A stretch of DNA of 51,883 bases from a virus, in the IMG/VR virus record IMGVR_UViG_3300024346_000098, positions 1 through 51,883 of that record. The stretch is one strand, 5' to 3'. Made by a program: the position numbers and the translations under genes. The notes under the pieces are model-generated. The model did not search any database and was not told the DNA's origin. It was given only the letters and a program-made list of their open reading frames with translations. Shown in pieces: positions 8,199 through 15,398 of this stretch. Position 1 is the first letter of the stretch, and each line of letters opens with the position of its first letter.

Positions 8199-8248
8199 GA
8201 TGTTAAATAAAAAGTATAACTCTCGATAACTATAACATCTTAGAGTTA
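8196..8248 (+). promoter_or_regulatory. Interleaved inverted repeats (possible pseudoknot)
   Basis: A perfect 10-bp inverted repeat pairs 8196-8205 with 8233-8242. A second, 7-bp repeat pairs 8217-8223, inside the first loop, with 8242-8248, outside it. This crossing arrangement is that of an H-type pseudoknot. It lies between the rIIB stop and the GGGG-rich ribosome site of the next gene, so it may be a translational or processing element. There is no T tract, so it is not an ordinary terminator. Confidence 0.5.
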
Positions 8249-8269
8249 AGAGAGAAAAGGGGATTAGCG

Positions 8270-8617
8270 ATGGAAGAACAAGCATTATTCTTTATGGGGT
8301 GTTGCTTATTCTTGCCAATGCTAATCCCTCTTTTTGTTGGTTCACCTGAACCTGAAATAAGAACAGTTACAAAGGTTAAATTCATAAAGCGTCCACAAAC
8401 TAAATTTGCTAAGCCAAATTACAAAGTTAAAAAGGTGAAAGCTCCAGAGATTATCGCAGAAAAAGAAGTCCCTAAAGTATTAAAAGAAGATGCGGTGGAA
8501 TGCTTGACGAGTTTGGGGCTTAAAAAAGCTGCCGCGAACAAGAAGGTAAACGATCTTTTTTCAAAAAATAAATATAATTCCCTAGAAGAGTTCCTAGTGG
8601 ATGCCTATAAGCTGTGA
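8270..8617 (+). CDS. Membrane-anchored protein with RuvA-C-like end, 115 aa
   Basis: An N-terminal hydrophobic helix (about 6-24) is followed by a basic, Pro/Lys-rich linker (about 25-70) and a compact helical domain (about 76-115). The last domain, with ECLTSLGLKKAAANKKV, resembles the three-helix bundle that closes RuvA and related UBA-like domains. This resemblance is from pattern only. The topology would place the small domain on a flexible tether off the inner membrane. Its place behind rIIA/rIIB fits a membrane role. The alternative is an ordinary small membrane protein. Confidence 0.6.
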   Translation: MEEQALFFMGCCLFLPMLIPLFVGSPEPEIRTVTKVKFIKRPQTKFAKPNYKVKKVKAPEIIAEKEVPKVLKEDAVECLTSLGLKKAAANKKVNDLFSKNKYNSLEEFLVDAYKL

Positions 8618-8619
8618 TG

Positions 8620-8634
8620 TGTATATAATAGTGT
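8620..8634 (+). promoter_or_regulatory. Probable extended -10 promoter
   Basis: A TATAAT box at 8624-8629 is preceded by TGTG-type sequence and followed by AGTGTA, much like the first promoter in the window. No convincing -35 hexamer lies at the right distance, so it may be a weaker or activator-assisted promoter for the Dps-like gene. Confidence 0.55.
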
Positions 8635-8667
8635 ATACAACTTTTCAAATTCAATAAGGAGACCTTG

Positions 8668-9024
8668 ATGCAAAATTTAGCCAGCACACTACTGGGGTTC
8701 GTAGTACAGATTCATGTATTCCATTGGTTAACAACCTCATTTTCCCAACATGAAGCTCTAGGCGATCTGTACGATGGGATTCATGACCTAACAGATAGTT
8801 TTATGGAAGTATACATGGGTAAGTACGGCAGGAATATTGGGGCCAACACAGCAAGCATGATCACTTATAACTCTGCAAATGTTACTGATTGTATCTCTAC
8901 TTTTGAATCTTTCTTGATTGGTCTATCTAATGAATTAGATCCAGCAGATACCGACTTACTTAATATTAGAGATGAAATGCTTAGCTTGGTTCATAAAGCT
9001 CAATATCTTCTTACTTTAGGTTGA
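8668..9024 (+). CDS. Dps/ferritin-like phage protein, 118 aa
   Basis: The sequence is all helical, with an N-terminal helix carrying IHVFHWLTTSFSQHEALGDLYDGIHDL (given as residues about 14-40). This has the spacing of His/His-Trp and acidic residues seen in Dps-type ferroxidase helices and in a phage family of similar length (I believe DUF5856). A following helix contains VYMGKYG. The start is ATG 8668, 6 nt after AAGGAG at 8656-8661; the TTG at 8665 is too close. It could bind iron or DNA, or be a structural relative without enzymatic role. Confidence 0.65.
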   Translation: MQNLASTLLGFVVQIHVFHWLTTSFSQHEALGDLYDGIHDLTDSFMEVYMGKYGRNIGANTASMITYNSANVTDCISTFESFLIGLSNELDPADTDLLNIRDEMLSLVHKAQYLLTLG

Positions 9025-9047
9025 TAGGATTTTATTTAGGAGACGAT

Positions 9048-9347
9048 ATGAATAAACCACTTAAAAAAATCCAAGAGTCGGGCAAAGATAAATTTGTCAA
9101 TACGAAAAAATTACAGACAAACACCCTGCCTAACGGAACAAGACAAGATAAAGAACCTATGGATACGCCACTAGAAGTTGATCAGTTATCTTATTCTAAA
9201 AAAGACAAGGCAGATAAAATCCTGCCTCCAATCACAAATGATTCAAATGTAGCAAATAAAAAGTCAAAGATTAATCAACTTGAAGAATCTTGGAAAGAAA
9301 ACAAAAAAGAAAAAGATAAATCAGATTACGAAAGGGGTAATTTCTAA
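9048..9347 (+). CDS. Hydrophilic Lys-rich protein, 99 aa
   Basis: Not recognised. About one residue in four is Lys, and there are many Asp, Asn and Ser residues, so the protein is probably disordered. The start at ATG 9048 follows a TTAGGAGA site. The next gene starts on its last base (TAATG). Such proteins near virion-type genes are often scaffold or internal virion proteins, but nothing in the sequence proves this. Confidence 0.6.
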   Translation: MNKPLKKIQESGKDKFVNTKKLQTNTLPNGTRQDKEPMDTPLEVDQLSYSKKDKADKILPPITNDSNVANKKSKINQLEESWKENKKEKDKSDYERGNF

Positions 9348-9913
9348 TGCCACTGCCAAGTAAGAAAAAAGGTCAAGATTCTAAAGAGTTTGTTGCTGAT
9401 TGTATGGGCAATGACGCAATGAAAAAAGAATACCCAGATCAGGCCCAAAGAACAGCAATCTGTATTCATCAATCAAAAGGCGACATGATGGCTAAAGCTG
9501 ATCTGCATATGCAATATGCTGGGGCTGAGTGGGATGATGAGTGGGATGAGTTTACTTATGAAGTTACCATTGCGGGTGGAGTCTTTTATGAGGATGACAA
9601 AGATAAGACTCTTGAAGGCAATTCCCCCCATGAAGGATTGGGTGATAAAAAACAACCTTCAAAAGTTAAATTGAATAAACCCTTTAGAACCCCCAAAGGC
9701 CCGAAGAAATTCTCTGTATATGTTAAGAACGATAAAGGTAATGTTGTCAAAGTTAATTTTGGCGACCCGAATATGAGCATTAAGAGAGACGATCCAGAAA
9801 GACGAAAGTCTTACAGAGCTAGACATGGATGTGATAATCCGGGGCCAAAATGGAAAGCGAATTACTGGAGTTGTAAAATGTGGTCTAAGACTAATGTAAG
9901 CGATATGACATAA
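9347..9913 (+). CDS. Phage virion-type protein with two conserved modules, 188 aa
   Basis: The N-terminal segment (about 1-45: SKKKGQDSKEFVADCMGND, then PDQAQRTAICIHQ) is a short module seen in many large-phage proteins. The C-terminal module (about 118-180) contains KKFSVYVKNDKGNVVKVNFG, DDPERRKSYRARHGC and KANYWSCKMW, and is also common in phage virion or prohead-associated proteins, usually as a small domain fused to different partners. Two cysteines flank the last module. The exact role is unknown to me; a structural or maturation function is an inference. Confidence 0.7.
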   Translation: MPLPSKKKGQDSKEFVADCMGNDAMKKEYPDQAQRTAICIHQSKGDMMAKADLHMQYAGAEWDDEWDEFTYEVTIAGGVFYEDDKDKTLEGNSPHEGLGDKKQPSKVKLNKPFRTPKGPKKFSVYVKNDKGNVVKVNFGDPNMSIKRDDPERRKSYRARHGCDNPGPKWKANYWSCKMWSKTNVSDMT

Positions 9914-9914
9914 C

Positions 9915-10760
9915 ATGAGAACAAAACAAGTTGTAGCTATAAACGAAGTCCCCTCTGATTTATTAGATAATTATAATAAAAAAATTGAAGAGGGGAAAAT
10001 ATTGTGGAAAGATAAAAAAGTTGTTATATGTGGATTAGCTAGAAATTGTGAATCCAAGATTGATAAAAATATTGATCTTATAAATAAACTTGGAAAATAT
10101 TTTAAAGATTATAAAATTGTTATATTTGAAAATAATTCAGATGACAACACAAGAGAAAAGATTAGTTCTTATAGCAATATAGATCTTATTGGAAATAATG
10201 ATGGCGAAGATTTTTCTAGTGGATATGAAGAGTCAAGAATCCAACGGTTGGCAAATTACAGATCGCAAGTTCAGAGTTATATAAAAAATAATTACAGTGA
10301 TTACGATCATGTTATAATTATAGATTTTGATATTAAATTATTTTCTATTGATGGAATTTTAACATCATTAGCTTGGGATAAAAATTTTGATGTAATGGGC
10401 AGTGTTTCACTTGTATATCAACCAGATTTAGTTAGTGAAGATGGTTTTGTACACTATGACAGATGGGCTTTCAAATTCCATACATGGTACGAAGAATGGT
10501 CAATATCACAAGAAATGGATATGAGATGGTTTTGGTATTGGAAACCACCAATAGGAGCTAAGCCTATAGAATGTCTTAGTGTGTTTGGTGGTTTAGCTAT
10601 ATATAAAATCAATGCATATTTATCTGGATATTATGATTATAAGCACCCAGAAGAAATTAGTGGATGTGTAACATCTGAACACAATCAGTTTCATTACACT
10701 TTACATAAAAATGGATATAATAAAATATATATAAATCCTTGTCAAAGAGTTATAATATAA
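9915..10760 (+). CDS. GT-A type glycosyltransferase-like protein, 281 aa
   Basis: The fold signs are a nucleotide-binding start (KKVVICGLARNCE, about 34-46), KIVIFENNSDDNT (about 71-83), and an IIIDFDI strand carrying a DxD-type motif (about 131-137). The order resembles CAP59-type or related GT-A glycosyltransferases, which move a sugar from a nucleotide donor. The donor and acceptor cannot be told from sequence. It opens a block of sugar and methyl transferases (9915-12677) that is much more AT-rich than its neighbours, suggesting separate acquisition. Confidence 0.72.
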   Translation: MRTKQVVAINEVPSDLLDNYNKKIEEGKILWKDKKVVICGLARNCESKIDKNIDLINKLGKYFKDYKIVIFENNSDDNTREKISSYSNIDLIGNNDGEDFSSGYEESRIQRLANYRSQVQSYIKNNYSDYDHVIIIDFDIKLFSIDGILTSLAWDKNFDVMGSVSLVYQPDLVSEDGFVHYDRWAFKFHTWYEEWSISQEMDMRWFWYWKPPIGAKPIECLSVFGGLAIYKINAYLSGYYDYKHPEEISGCVTSEHNQFHYTLHKNGYNKIYINPCQRVII

Positions 10761-10778
10761 TAAAGAATTGGAAAAATT

Positions 10779-11297
10779 ATGAATAGAACAGAGGCTCTGC
10801 ATTGCATAAAAAGAATAATAAAAGAAAACCCAATAACTTGTGAAATTGGATTTTTTAAAGGTGATTTTTCAAAAGAAATAAATACGATCCTTGATTCTAA
10901 AATTCATTATGTAATAGATACATTTAACGACAATAGACATATTTCTGGCGATAAAGACGGACAAAATCACACATGTCAAGATATGACATTAATGAAAAAT
11001 TATTCCATATCATTAGGATTTAAAACTGTTGAGGGTTGTAGTGATGAATTAATTAATGTACAAGATACGTTAGATTTTATATATATAGACGCTGATCACA
11101 GCTATGAATGGGTAAAAAAAGATTTAAACAATGCACTGAAAAAAATAAATAAAAATGGAATAATAGCCGGACATGATTATGAAAAAAATATATTTCCGGG
11201 ATGCTTTCGTGCTGTAAATGAATTTTGTCAACAGAATAATTACGAAATATCAATATTAACAAATGATGGATGTCCATCATTTTTTATAATAACATAA
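10779..11297 (+). CDS. Class I SAM-dependent methyltransferase (Methyltransf_24-like)
   Basis: CEIGFFKGDFS (about 20-30) is the SAM-binding glycine-rich loop, HYVIDTFND (about 43-51) carries the acidic end of strand 2, and DFIYIDADHSYEWVKKDL followed by GIIAGHDYE (about 96-131) is the catalytic-metal type motif of the family seen in sugar and cephalosporin-type O-methyltransferases. The short 172-residue length fits. Lying between two glycosyltransferases, it probably methylates a sugar in the glycan being built, which is an inference from context. Confidence 0.8.
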   Translation: MNRTEALHCIKRIIKENPITCEIGFFKGDFSKEINTILDSKIHYVIDTFNDNRHISGDKDGQNHTCQDMTLMKNYSISLGFKTVEGCSDELINVQDTLDFIYIDADHSYEWVKKDLNNALKKINKNGIIAGHDYEKNIFPGCFRAVNEFCQQNNYEISILTNDGCPSFFIIT

Positions 11298-11314
11298 TAA
11301 TAAAAAATAAAACA

Positions 11315-11965
11315 ATGCTAAAAAAAATATTAATATCTGGATATAATGGCGATTATTTTAATAGAATGTCTAATATTACATTTCCAATAATGAAACAATA
11401 CGCTTTAAATTATAACATGGAGTATAAATTATACGAATTACCATATTTAAATAGACCAATTTCATGGTCTAAAATACCTATAATTCATGAATTATTAAAT
11501 AAATACGATTTAGTTATTTGGCTAGACTCAGATGTTGTCATAATAAATCAGTCCGAAGACATTACATATCAATGTAATGACAATAATATACAATATTTAG
11601 CCAACCACAATGTCGCAGGAAACAAAAATCCCAATTGTGGAGTTTGGATATTAAAAAAAGATATGATTCCAATTTTAGAACAAGTCTGGAAAATGGAAAA
11701 ATATATCAATAATTGTTGGTGGGAACAGGCAGCTCTTATAGAATTAATGGGGTACGAAATAAATTATAATTCTACAGGAGGTAATGTTGTGACTTTTAAA
11801 AATTATGAAAATGAATTATATCAAACAACAGGAAAGTTAGATTCAAAATGGAATTACTGCGAACCAGATATAGATAGATCTAACAATCCATTTTTTTTAC
11901 ACTTTGCGGGAATTCCAAATAGGCTTGAAAGTATATATAAAATTTTAAATAAGGAGATAGAATGA
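11315..11965 (+). CDS. GMA12/MNN10-like (GT34) glycosyltransferase, 216 aa
   Basis: The protein starts with LISGYNGDY, has ISWSKIPIIHELLNKYDLVIWLDSDVVI-type sequence (about 50-77) with the LDSD metal motif, and later NCGVWILKK and WWEQAALIELM, all in the order found in galactosyl/mannosyl transferases of the GT34 type. I chose ATG 11315 rather than 11270, since the upstream start lies inside the methyltransferase and lacks a ribosome site. It probably transfers a hexose from a nucleotide sugar. Confidence 0.75.
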   Translation: MLKKILISGYNGDYFNRMSNITFPIMKQYALNYNMEYKLYELPYLNRPISWSKIPIIHELLNKYDLVIWLDSDVVIINQSEDITYQCNDNNIQYLANHNVAGNKNPNCGVWILKKDMIPILEQVWKMEKYINNCWWEQAALIELMGYEINYNSTGGNVVTFKNYENELYQTTGKLDSKWNYCEPDIDRSNNPFFLHFAGIPNRLESIYKILNKEIE

Positions 11966-12132
11966 AAAAAGATTATATAGATACAATGAGCGAATACACA
12001 GAAGCTGACAAGCCCGGATTATGGGAAAATATTCGAAATAAAAAAGATCGCGAAGGCAAGAAATATAAACCAGCTAAGCCCGGTGATCCTGATCGACCAG
12101 ATCCAGAAGCGTACAAAAAAGCCCAGTCATGA
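11962..12132 (+). CDS. Small phage protein with W-x-N-I motif, 56 aa
   Basis: ATG 11962 follows AAGGAG and overlaps the previous stop by 4 nt. The 56-residue product is highly charged. It contains GLWENIRNKKDREGKKYKP followed by Pro/Asp-rich sequence, a short motif that recurs in many large-phage proteins, often at the end of structural or maturation proteins. Its presence inside a glycosyltransferase block is odd. The following gene starts inside its stop codon (ATGA). Confidence 0.65.
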   Translation: MKKDYIDTMSEYTEADKPGLWENIRNKKDREGKKYKPAKPGDPDRPDPEAYKKAQS

Positions 12133-12677
12133 AAACGCTCCAAATAATAACGCCTTGCTCAAGACCTCAAAACTTGCAAAAGATAAAAGAAAATATAGAG
12201 CAAGTTATAAAAGTTTCTTATGATTGGTATGTAGTATTTGACCGTAATACCGATCCAATCGAAATTTCTTCAGATGATATTAAAATTTATAAAAATCACG
12301 ACACTCCAAGTCAGTTTGGAAATATGGAAAGAAATTATGCATTAAATTATAAAGATAATTACGAGTTCGTATATTTCTTAGATGACGACAATCTAATTCA
12401 TGAAGACTTTATGGGTCTTTTTAATTATATAGATCCAACAACTGATATCTATGTATTTAATCAAGATTACAGAATGTTATCTGGAACTCATAAAGGATGT
12501 ACAGAAGGCAATACAGACACAGCTTGTTTTTTAATGAGGTCAAAAATAATTGGAGATGTTCGTTGGCATCCCTTTGATTATGGAGCAGATGGAAGATTTA
12601 TTGGAGACCTACAAGCTAATAATGTTGTAAAATTTATTCCAGTATTTTTTGCTAGGTATAACATGTTAAGAAAATGA
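12129..12677 (+). CDS. GT-A glycosyltransferase-like protein, 182 aa
   Basis: The start TLQIITPCSRPQNL (about 3-16) matches the nucleotide-binding strand of GT2/GT43-type enzymes, and FVYFLDDDNLIHEDF (about 79-93) gives a clear DDD metal motif. TACFLMRSKIIGDVRW and a late DGRFIGDL fit the acceptor-side loop. At 182 residues it is a minimal catalytic domain. It ends the AT-rich glycan block (one sampled 60-base line at 12301-12360 is 25% GC). Confidence 0.75.
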   Translation: MKTLQIITPCSRPQNLQKIKENIEQVIKVSYDWYVVFDRNTDPIEISSDDIKIYKNHDTPSQFGNMERNYALNYKDNYEFVYFLDDDNLIHEDFMGLFNYIDPTTDIYVFNQDYRMLSGTHKGCTEGNTDTACFLMRSKIIGDVRWHPFDYGADGRFIGDLQANNVVKFIPVFFARYNMLRK

Positions 12678-12703
12678 AAACTCAATCTTCATGAAATCTT
12701 AAC

Positions 12704-12732
12704 TTGACAATGGGATTGGGGTCGGTTATAAT
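12704..12732 (+). promoter_or_regulatory. Consensus sigma70 promoter for the pseudopilin gene
   Basis: TTGACA at 12704-12709 and TATAAT at 12727-12732 have the ideal 17-nt spacing and both match consensus. Transcription would begin about 12739, just before the leader hairpin at 12743-12767. It is among the strongest-looking promoters in the window. Confidence 0.9.
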
Positions 12733-12742
12733 AATTGAGTAC

Positions 12743-12767
12743 GAAGGACATCGCGTTGGTGTCCTTC
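12743..12767 (+). promoter_or_regulatory. Leader hairpin (attenuator or mRNA stabiliser)
   Basis: A perfect 8-bp stem (12743-12750 with 12760-12767) sits at the expected 5' end of the pseudopilin transcript and is followed by a pyrimidine run, TTCTTT. It could shield the mRNA from decay or cause partial termination before the coding region. Confidence 0.55.
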
Positions 12768-12796
12768 TTCTTTAAACACTTGAGAGAAAAATAAAA

Positions 12797-13921
12797 ATGA
12801 TCAAAACACAAAATGCTAATCGTCGTGGATTTACATTAATCGAACTATTGGTTGTAATCGCGATTATTGCGGTGCTGATTTCACTTCTGCTTCCAGCAGT
12901 GCAGTCAGCTAGAGAAGCAGCTAGGCGAGCGCAATGCACAAACAACCTAAAACAGTTAGCTTTGGCAGCACATAATTTTGAAAACGCACAAGGCACATTT
13001 CCACGCTCTGGAGAGCATAATGTAACAGTCGGCAGCACAACTTATAAGACGCAGGATTATCATAGTGCATTCACAATGATCCTTGGGAGTATTGAACAGG
13101 GTAATGTTTATAATCAGCTTAACTTGCAACTACCATATAATTTTTCTGGTAATGTAACTGCAAGTGCAACAGTGATTAACGCATTCTTGTGTCCAACAAA
13201 CGCACTTGAAAGTGATCGACAGAATGGACGCGATAGTATTGGATTTGGTTGTATTGACTATGCAACAGCTCCTTATACTGAGATCATGCCCGATGGCACT
13301 ACAAAGTGGCAAGCGGGTTATGTTGGGCCAACACCAGCTCCCGGATCATTGACTGGCAATGCTTATGGCACATCTGCTTATAAAGCGTATGGATGTACAG
13401 TATGCTCCTCTAGTAAAATTTATCAAATTGATCCAGCAAGAGTTTTGGATGGAACGGTCGATATTAATAAGGGTGGAGCAACGATTGGTGCAACGACAGA
13501 TGGCACATCTAATACTGCTATGTTTTATGAAGACACTGGTCGTAGCCCAAAGATGCAAGGCGTTGGTAACTACGCTTCTCCAACAACCGATTACGCTCCT
13601 GACTTGAATGCTCCTGCTCCTTATGTTCAAGGCGCTCGACGATCATGGAGATGGGGTGATCCTGACAATGCTGCTGGCGTTTCAAATGTTATCAACAACA
13701 ATAAAACGGGTGGATTTGGCAAGCCAAGTTGTGGTGCTAATGACTGGGGTATTCATGACTGCGGTCCAAACAATGAGATCTTCTCATGGCATCCCGGTGG
13801 AGCTAACATGGCAATGACAGATGGATCTGTAAGGTTTGTTAAAGATACAACAAATGCAGCGATTGTCAGAGCTTTGATCACGCGAGCTGGCAACGAAGTT
13901 ATCTCAGCCGATTCTTATTGA
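12797..13921 (+). CDS. DUF1559-type pseudopilin, planctomycete family
   Basis: This 374-residue protein has a type IV prepilin start: basic leader, cleavage expected after Gly11, Phe at +1 and Glu at +5 ([20 protein letters not shown]), then [25 protein letters not shown], the hallmark of the DUF1559 (SBP_bac_10) family. The C-terminus has the H-x9-DG motif ([18 protein letters not shown]). These proteins occur in large numbers in planctomycetes and pass to the cell surface by a type II secretion/pilus-type route. The gene has its own promoter, leader hairpin and terminator. Sampled lines (12901-12960, 13561-13620) are 50-52% GC against 25% in the gene before. It looks like a host-derived accessory gene (moron). 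Role on the host surface is inferred. Confidence 0.92.
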   Translation: MIKTQNANRRGFTLIELLVVIAIIAVLISLLLPAVQSAREAARRAQCTNNLKQLALAAHNFENAQGTFPRSGEHNVTVGSTTYKTQDYHSAFTMILGSIEQGNVYNQLNLQLPYNFSGNVTASATVINAFLCPTNALESDRQNGRDSIGFGCIDYATAPYTEIMPDGTTKWQAGYVGPTPAPGSLTGNAYGTSAYKAYGCTVCSSSKIYQIDPARVLDGTVDINKGGATIGATTDGTSNTAMFYEDTGRSPKMQGVGNYASPTTDYAPDLNAPAPYVQGARRSWRWGDPDNAAGVSNVINNNKTGGFGKPSCGANDWGIHDCGPNNEIFSWHPGGANMAMTDGSVRFVKDTTNAAIVRALITRAGNEVISADSY

Positions 13922-13943
13922 TATAACAAAAGTTAATAAATAT

Positions 13944-13973
13944 GAGTCGTCCTTTTGGGCGACTCTTTTTTTT
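13944..13973 (+). terminator. Rho-independent terminator after the pseudopilin gene
   Basis: A 9-bp stem (13944-13952 with 13957-13965, one G-T pair) with a TTTT loop is followed by eight T residues. It closes the one-gene pseudopilin transcription unit. Confidence 0.92.
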
Positions 13974-13983
13974 GGAGAAAATA

Positions 13984-14346
13984 ATGGTAGAATTTCTATT
14001 GCAGAATGAGATATTTGTATTTGGTAGCAATACTGAAGGTAGGCATGGAGCTGGGGCAGCTAAAACTGCAATGGCTTGGGGTGCAGAATATGGAAAGAAT
14101 AGTGGGCGTCAGGGGCAAACTTACGCTATAATAACTAAAGATTTGCGAACTGGATTTATAGGATGGGATTTTATTAGAATTCAACTGGAAGTTCTTATGA
14201 AATATGCACAAAGAAATGACGATCTTGTCTTTTTATTAACTCCACTGGCAACAGGACTAGCCGGACAGACTATTGAAGATTTAGATAATGCTATTAAAGA
14301 TCTATATTTTCCAGATAATATAATTAAACTTTGGGAGAGTTATTAA
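13984..14346 (+). CDS. Phage macrodomain-like protein (A1S_2505-type), 120 aa
   Basis: The N-terminal FVFGSNTEGRHGAGAAKTA (about 9-27) is the nucleotide-binding loop of a phage family related to macrodomains, and GQTYAIITKD (about 44-53) is its second signature. Macrodomains bind ADP-ribose or related nucleotides, and phage members may reverse or sense host NAD-based defences; that role is inference. The start is ATG 13984 after GGAG at 13974-13977; an upstream in-frame ATG at 13942 lies inside the terminator hairpin. The next gene starts on its stop codon. Confidence 0.78.
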   Translation: MVEFLLQNEIFVFGSNTEGRHGAGAAKTAMAWGAEYGKNSGRQGQTYAIITKDLRTGFIGWDFIRIQLEVLMKYAQRNDDLVFLLTPLATGLAGQTIEDLDNAIKDLYFPDNIIKLWESY

Positions 14347-15398
14347 TGTTTTTACAATGCCCTATAAATAGTCTTGGATATGGTCAAGTTGGATTTAATA
14401 TAGCAAAACAATTAGCTAAACAGCTTGGCGATAACTTGACAATCTTTCCAGTTGGTCAACCAGAACCAGAGCTATATGAACAATTAGCTCAATTTGATTG
14501 GAGAAATAAGGATGAGAACTTAAAATGGTCTCAACCATGTCTTAAAATTTGGCATCAGAATGGTCTACATGAATCTGTGGGCAGAGGAGAGAAGGTTGGA
14601 TTTCCAATCTTCGAATTAAATAAATTCACTCCAGAAGAAAAAAGGAGTATGAAATCTTGTCATCAACTTGTAGTATGCTCTGAGTGGGCTAAAAATATTG
14701 TTGAAGATGAGCTTGGTATATCTCCAAAAGTTATACCATTAGGTATTGATAGATCAATCTTTAATGAAAATAATAATGTAAGAAGAAAGCCTACTATTTT
14801 CTTTAACTGTGGAAAATGGGAAATTCGCAAAGGGCATGATATTATTAGACAGTGCTTTGACAAAGCCTTTAGTCAAGATGATAATGTAGAGCTTTGGATG
14901 ATGTGTGAAAACCCCTTCTTGGGAGAAAAGAATAACGATTGGATCAATTATTATAAGAGTTCTTCTCTTGCTAGTAAAATTAGATTTATTCCAAGGCAAA
15001 AATATCATCGCGATGTGTATAATATTATGAGACAAGTTGATGTTGGAGTATTTCCAGTTAGGGCTGAAGGTTGGAATCTAGAATTATTAGAACTTCTTTC
15101 GTGTGGAAAACACGTGATTACAACTGATTATTCTGGTCATACGGAATTTACGAATAGGAATAATTCTTATATTGTAGAAACAGACAAGTTAGTATCAGCT
15201 CAAGATGGAATATGGTTTCATGGTCAAGGCGAATGGGCTGAACTTGGAAAAGATCAAGAAGATCAAATTATAAATCATATGAAAGAAACTCATAGATTAA
15301 AACAAGATAGTGAACTAGAACTAAACTTAGCAGGTATTGAAACTGCTATAAAATTCTCTTGGGAAAATACGGCAAGGGAGATCTTAAATGGAATTTAA
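14346..15398 (+). CDS. GT4-type glycosyltransferase, 350 aa
   Basis: A GT-B fold transferase. The N-terminal domain (about 1-160) begins with a glycine-rich NSLGYGQVGFNIAKQL. The C-terminal domain has the group 1 pattern VIPLGIDRSIF (about 129-139), FNCGKWEIRKGHDII (about 149-163), and the donor-site VFPVRAEGWNLELLELLSCG (about 230-249), where E-x7-E is the nucleotide-sugar binding motif. The start at ATG 14346 overlaps the macrodomain gene stop. The acceptor is unknown; protein, DNA or host glycan are all possible. Confidence 0.88.
   Translation: MFLQCPINSLGYGQVGFNIAKQLAKQLGDNLTIFPVGQPEPELYEQLAQFDWRNKDENLKWSQPCLKIWHQNGLHESVGRGEKVGFPIFELNKFTPEEKRSMKSCHQLVVCSEWAKNIVEDELGISPKVIPLGIDRSIFNENNNVRRKPTIFFNCGKWEIRKGHDIIRQCFDKAFSQDDNVELWMMCENPFLGEKNNDWINYYKSSSLASKIRFIPRQKYHRDVYNIMRQVDVGVFPVRAEGWNLELLELLSCGKHVITTDYSGHTEFTNRNNSYIVETDKLVSAQDGIWFHGQGEWAELGKDQEDQIINHMKETHRLKQDSELELNLAGIETAIKFSWENTAREILNGI

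Noticed and set aside
9473-9916. Three minus-strand open frames opposite the virion-type gene
   Set aside because: They lie opposite a conserved gene, have no ribosome sites and encode no recognisable protein; they are shadows.
13942-13983. Upstream start for the macrodomain-like gene
   Set aside because: The ATG at 13942 lies at the pseudopilin terminator hairpin and has no ribosome site; ATG 13984 follows GGAG and begins at the conserved protein start.
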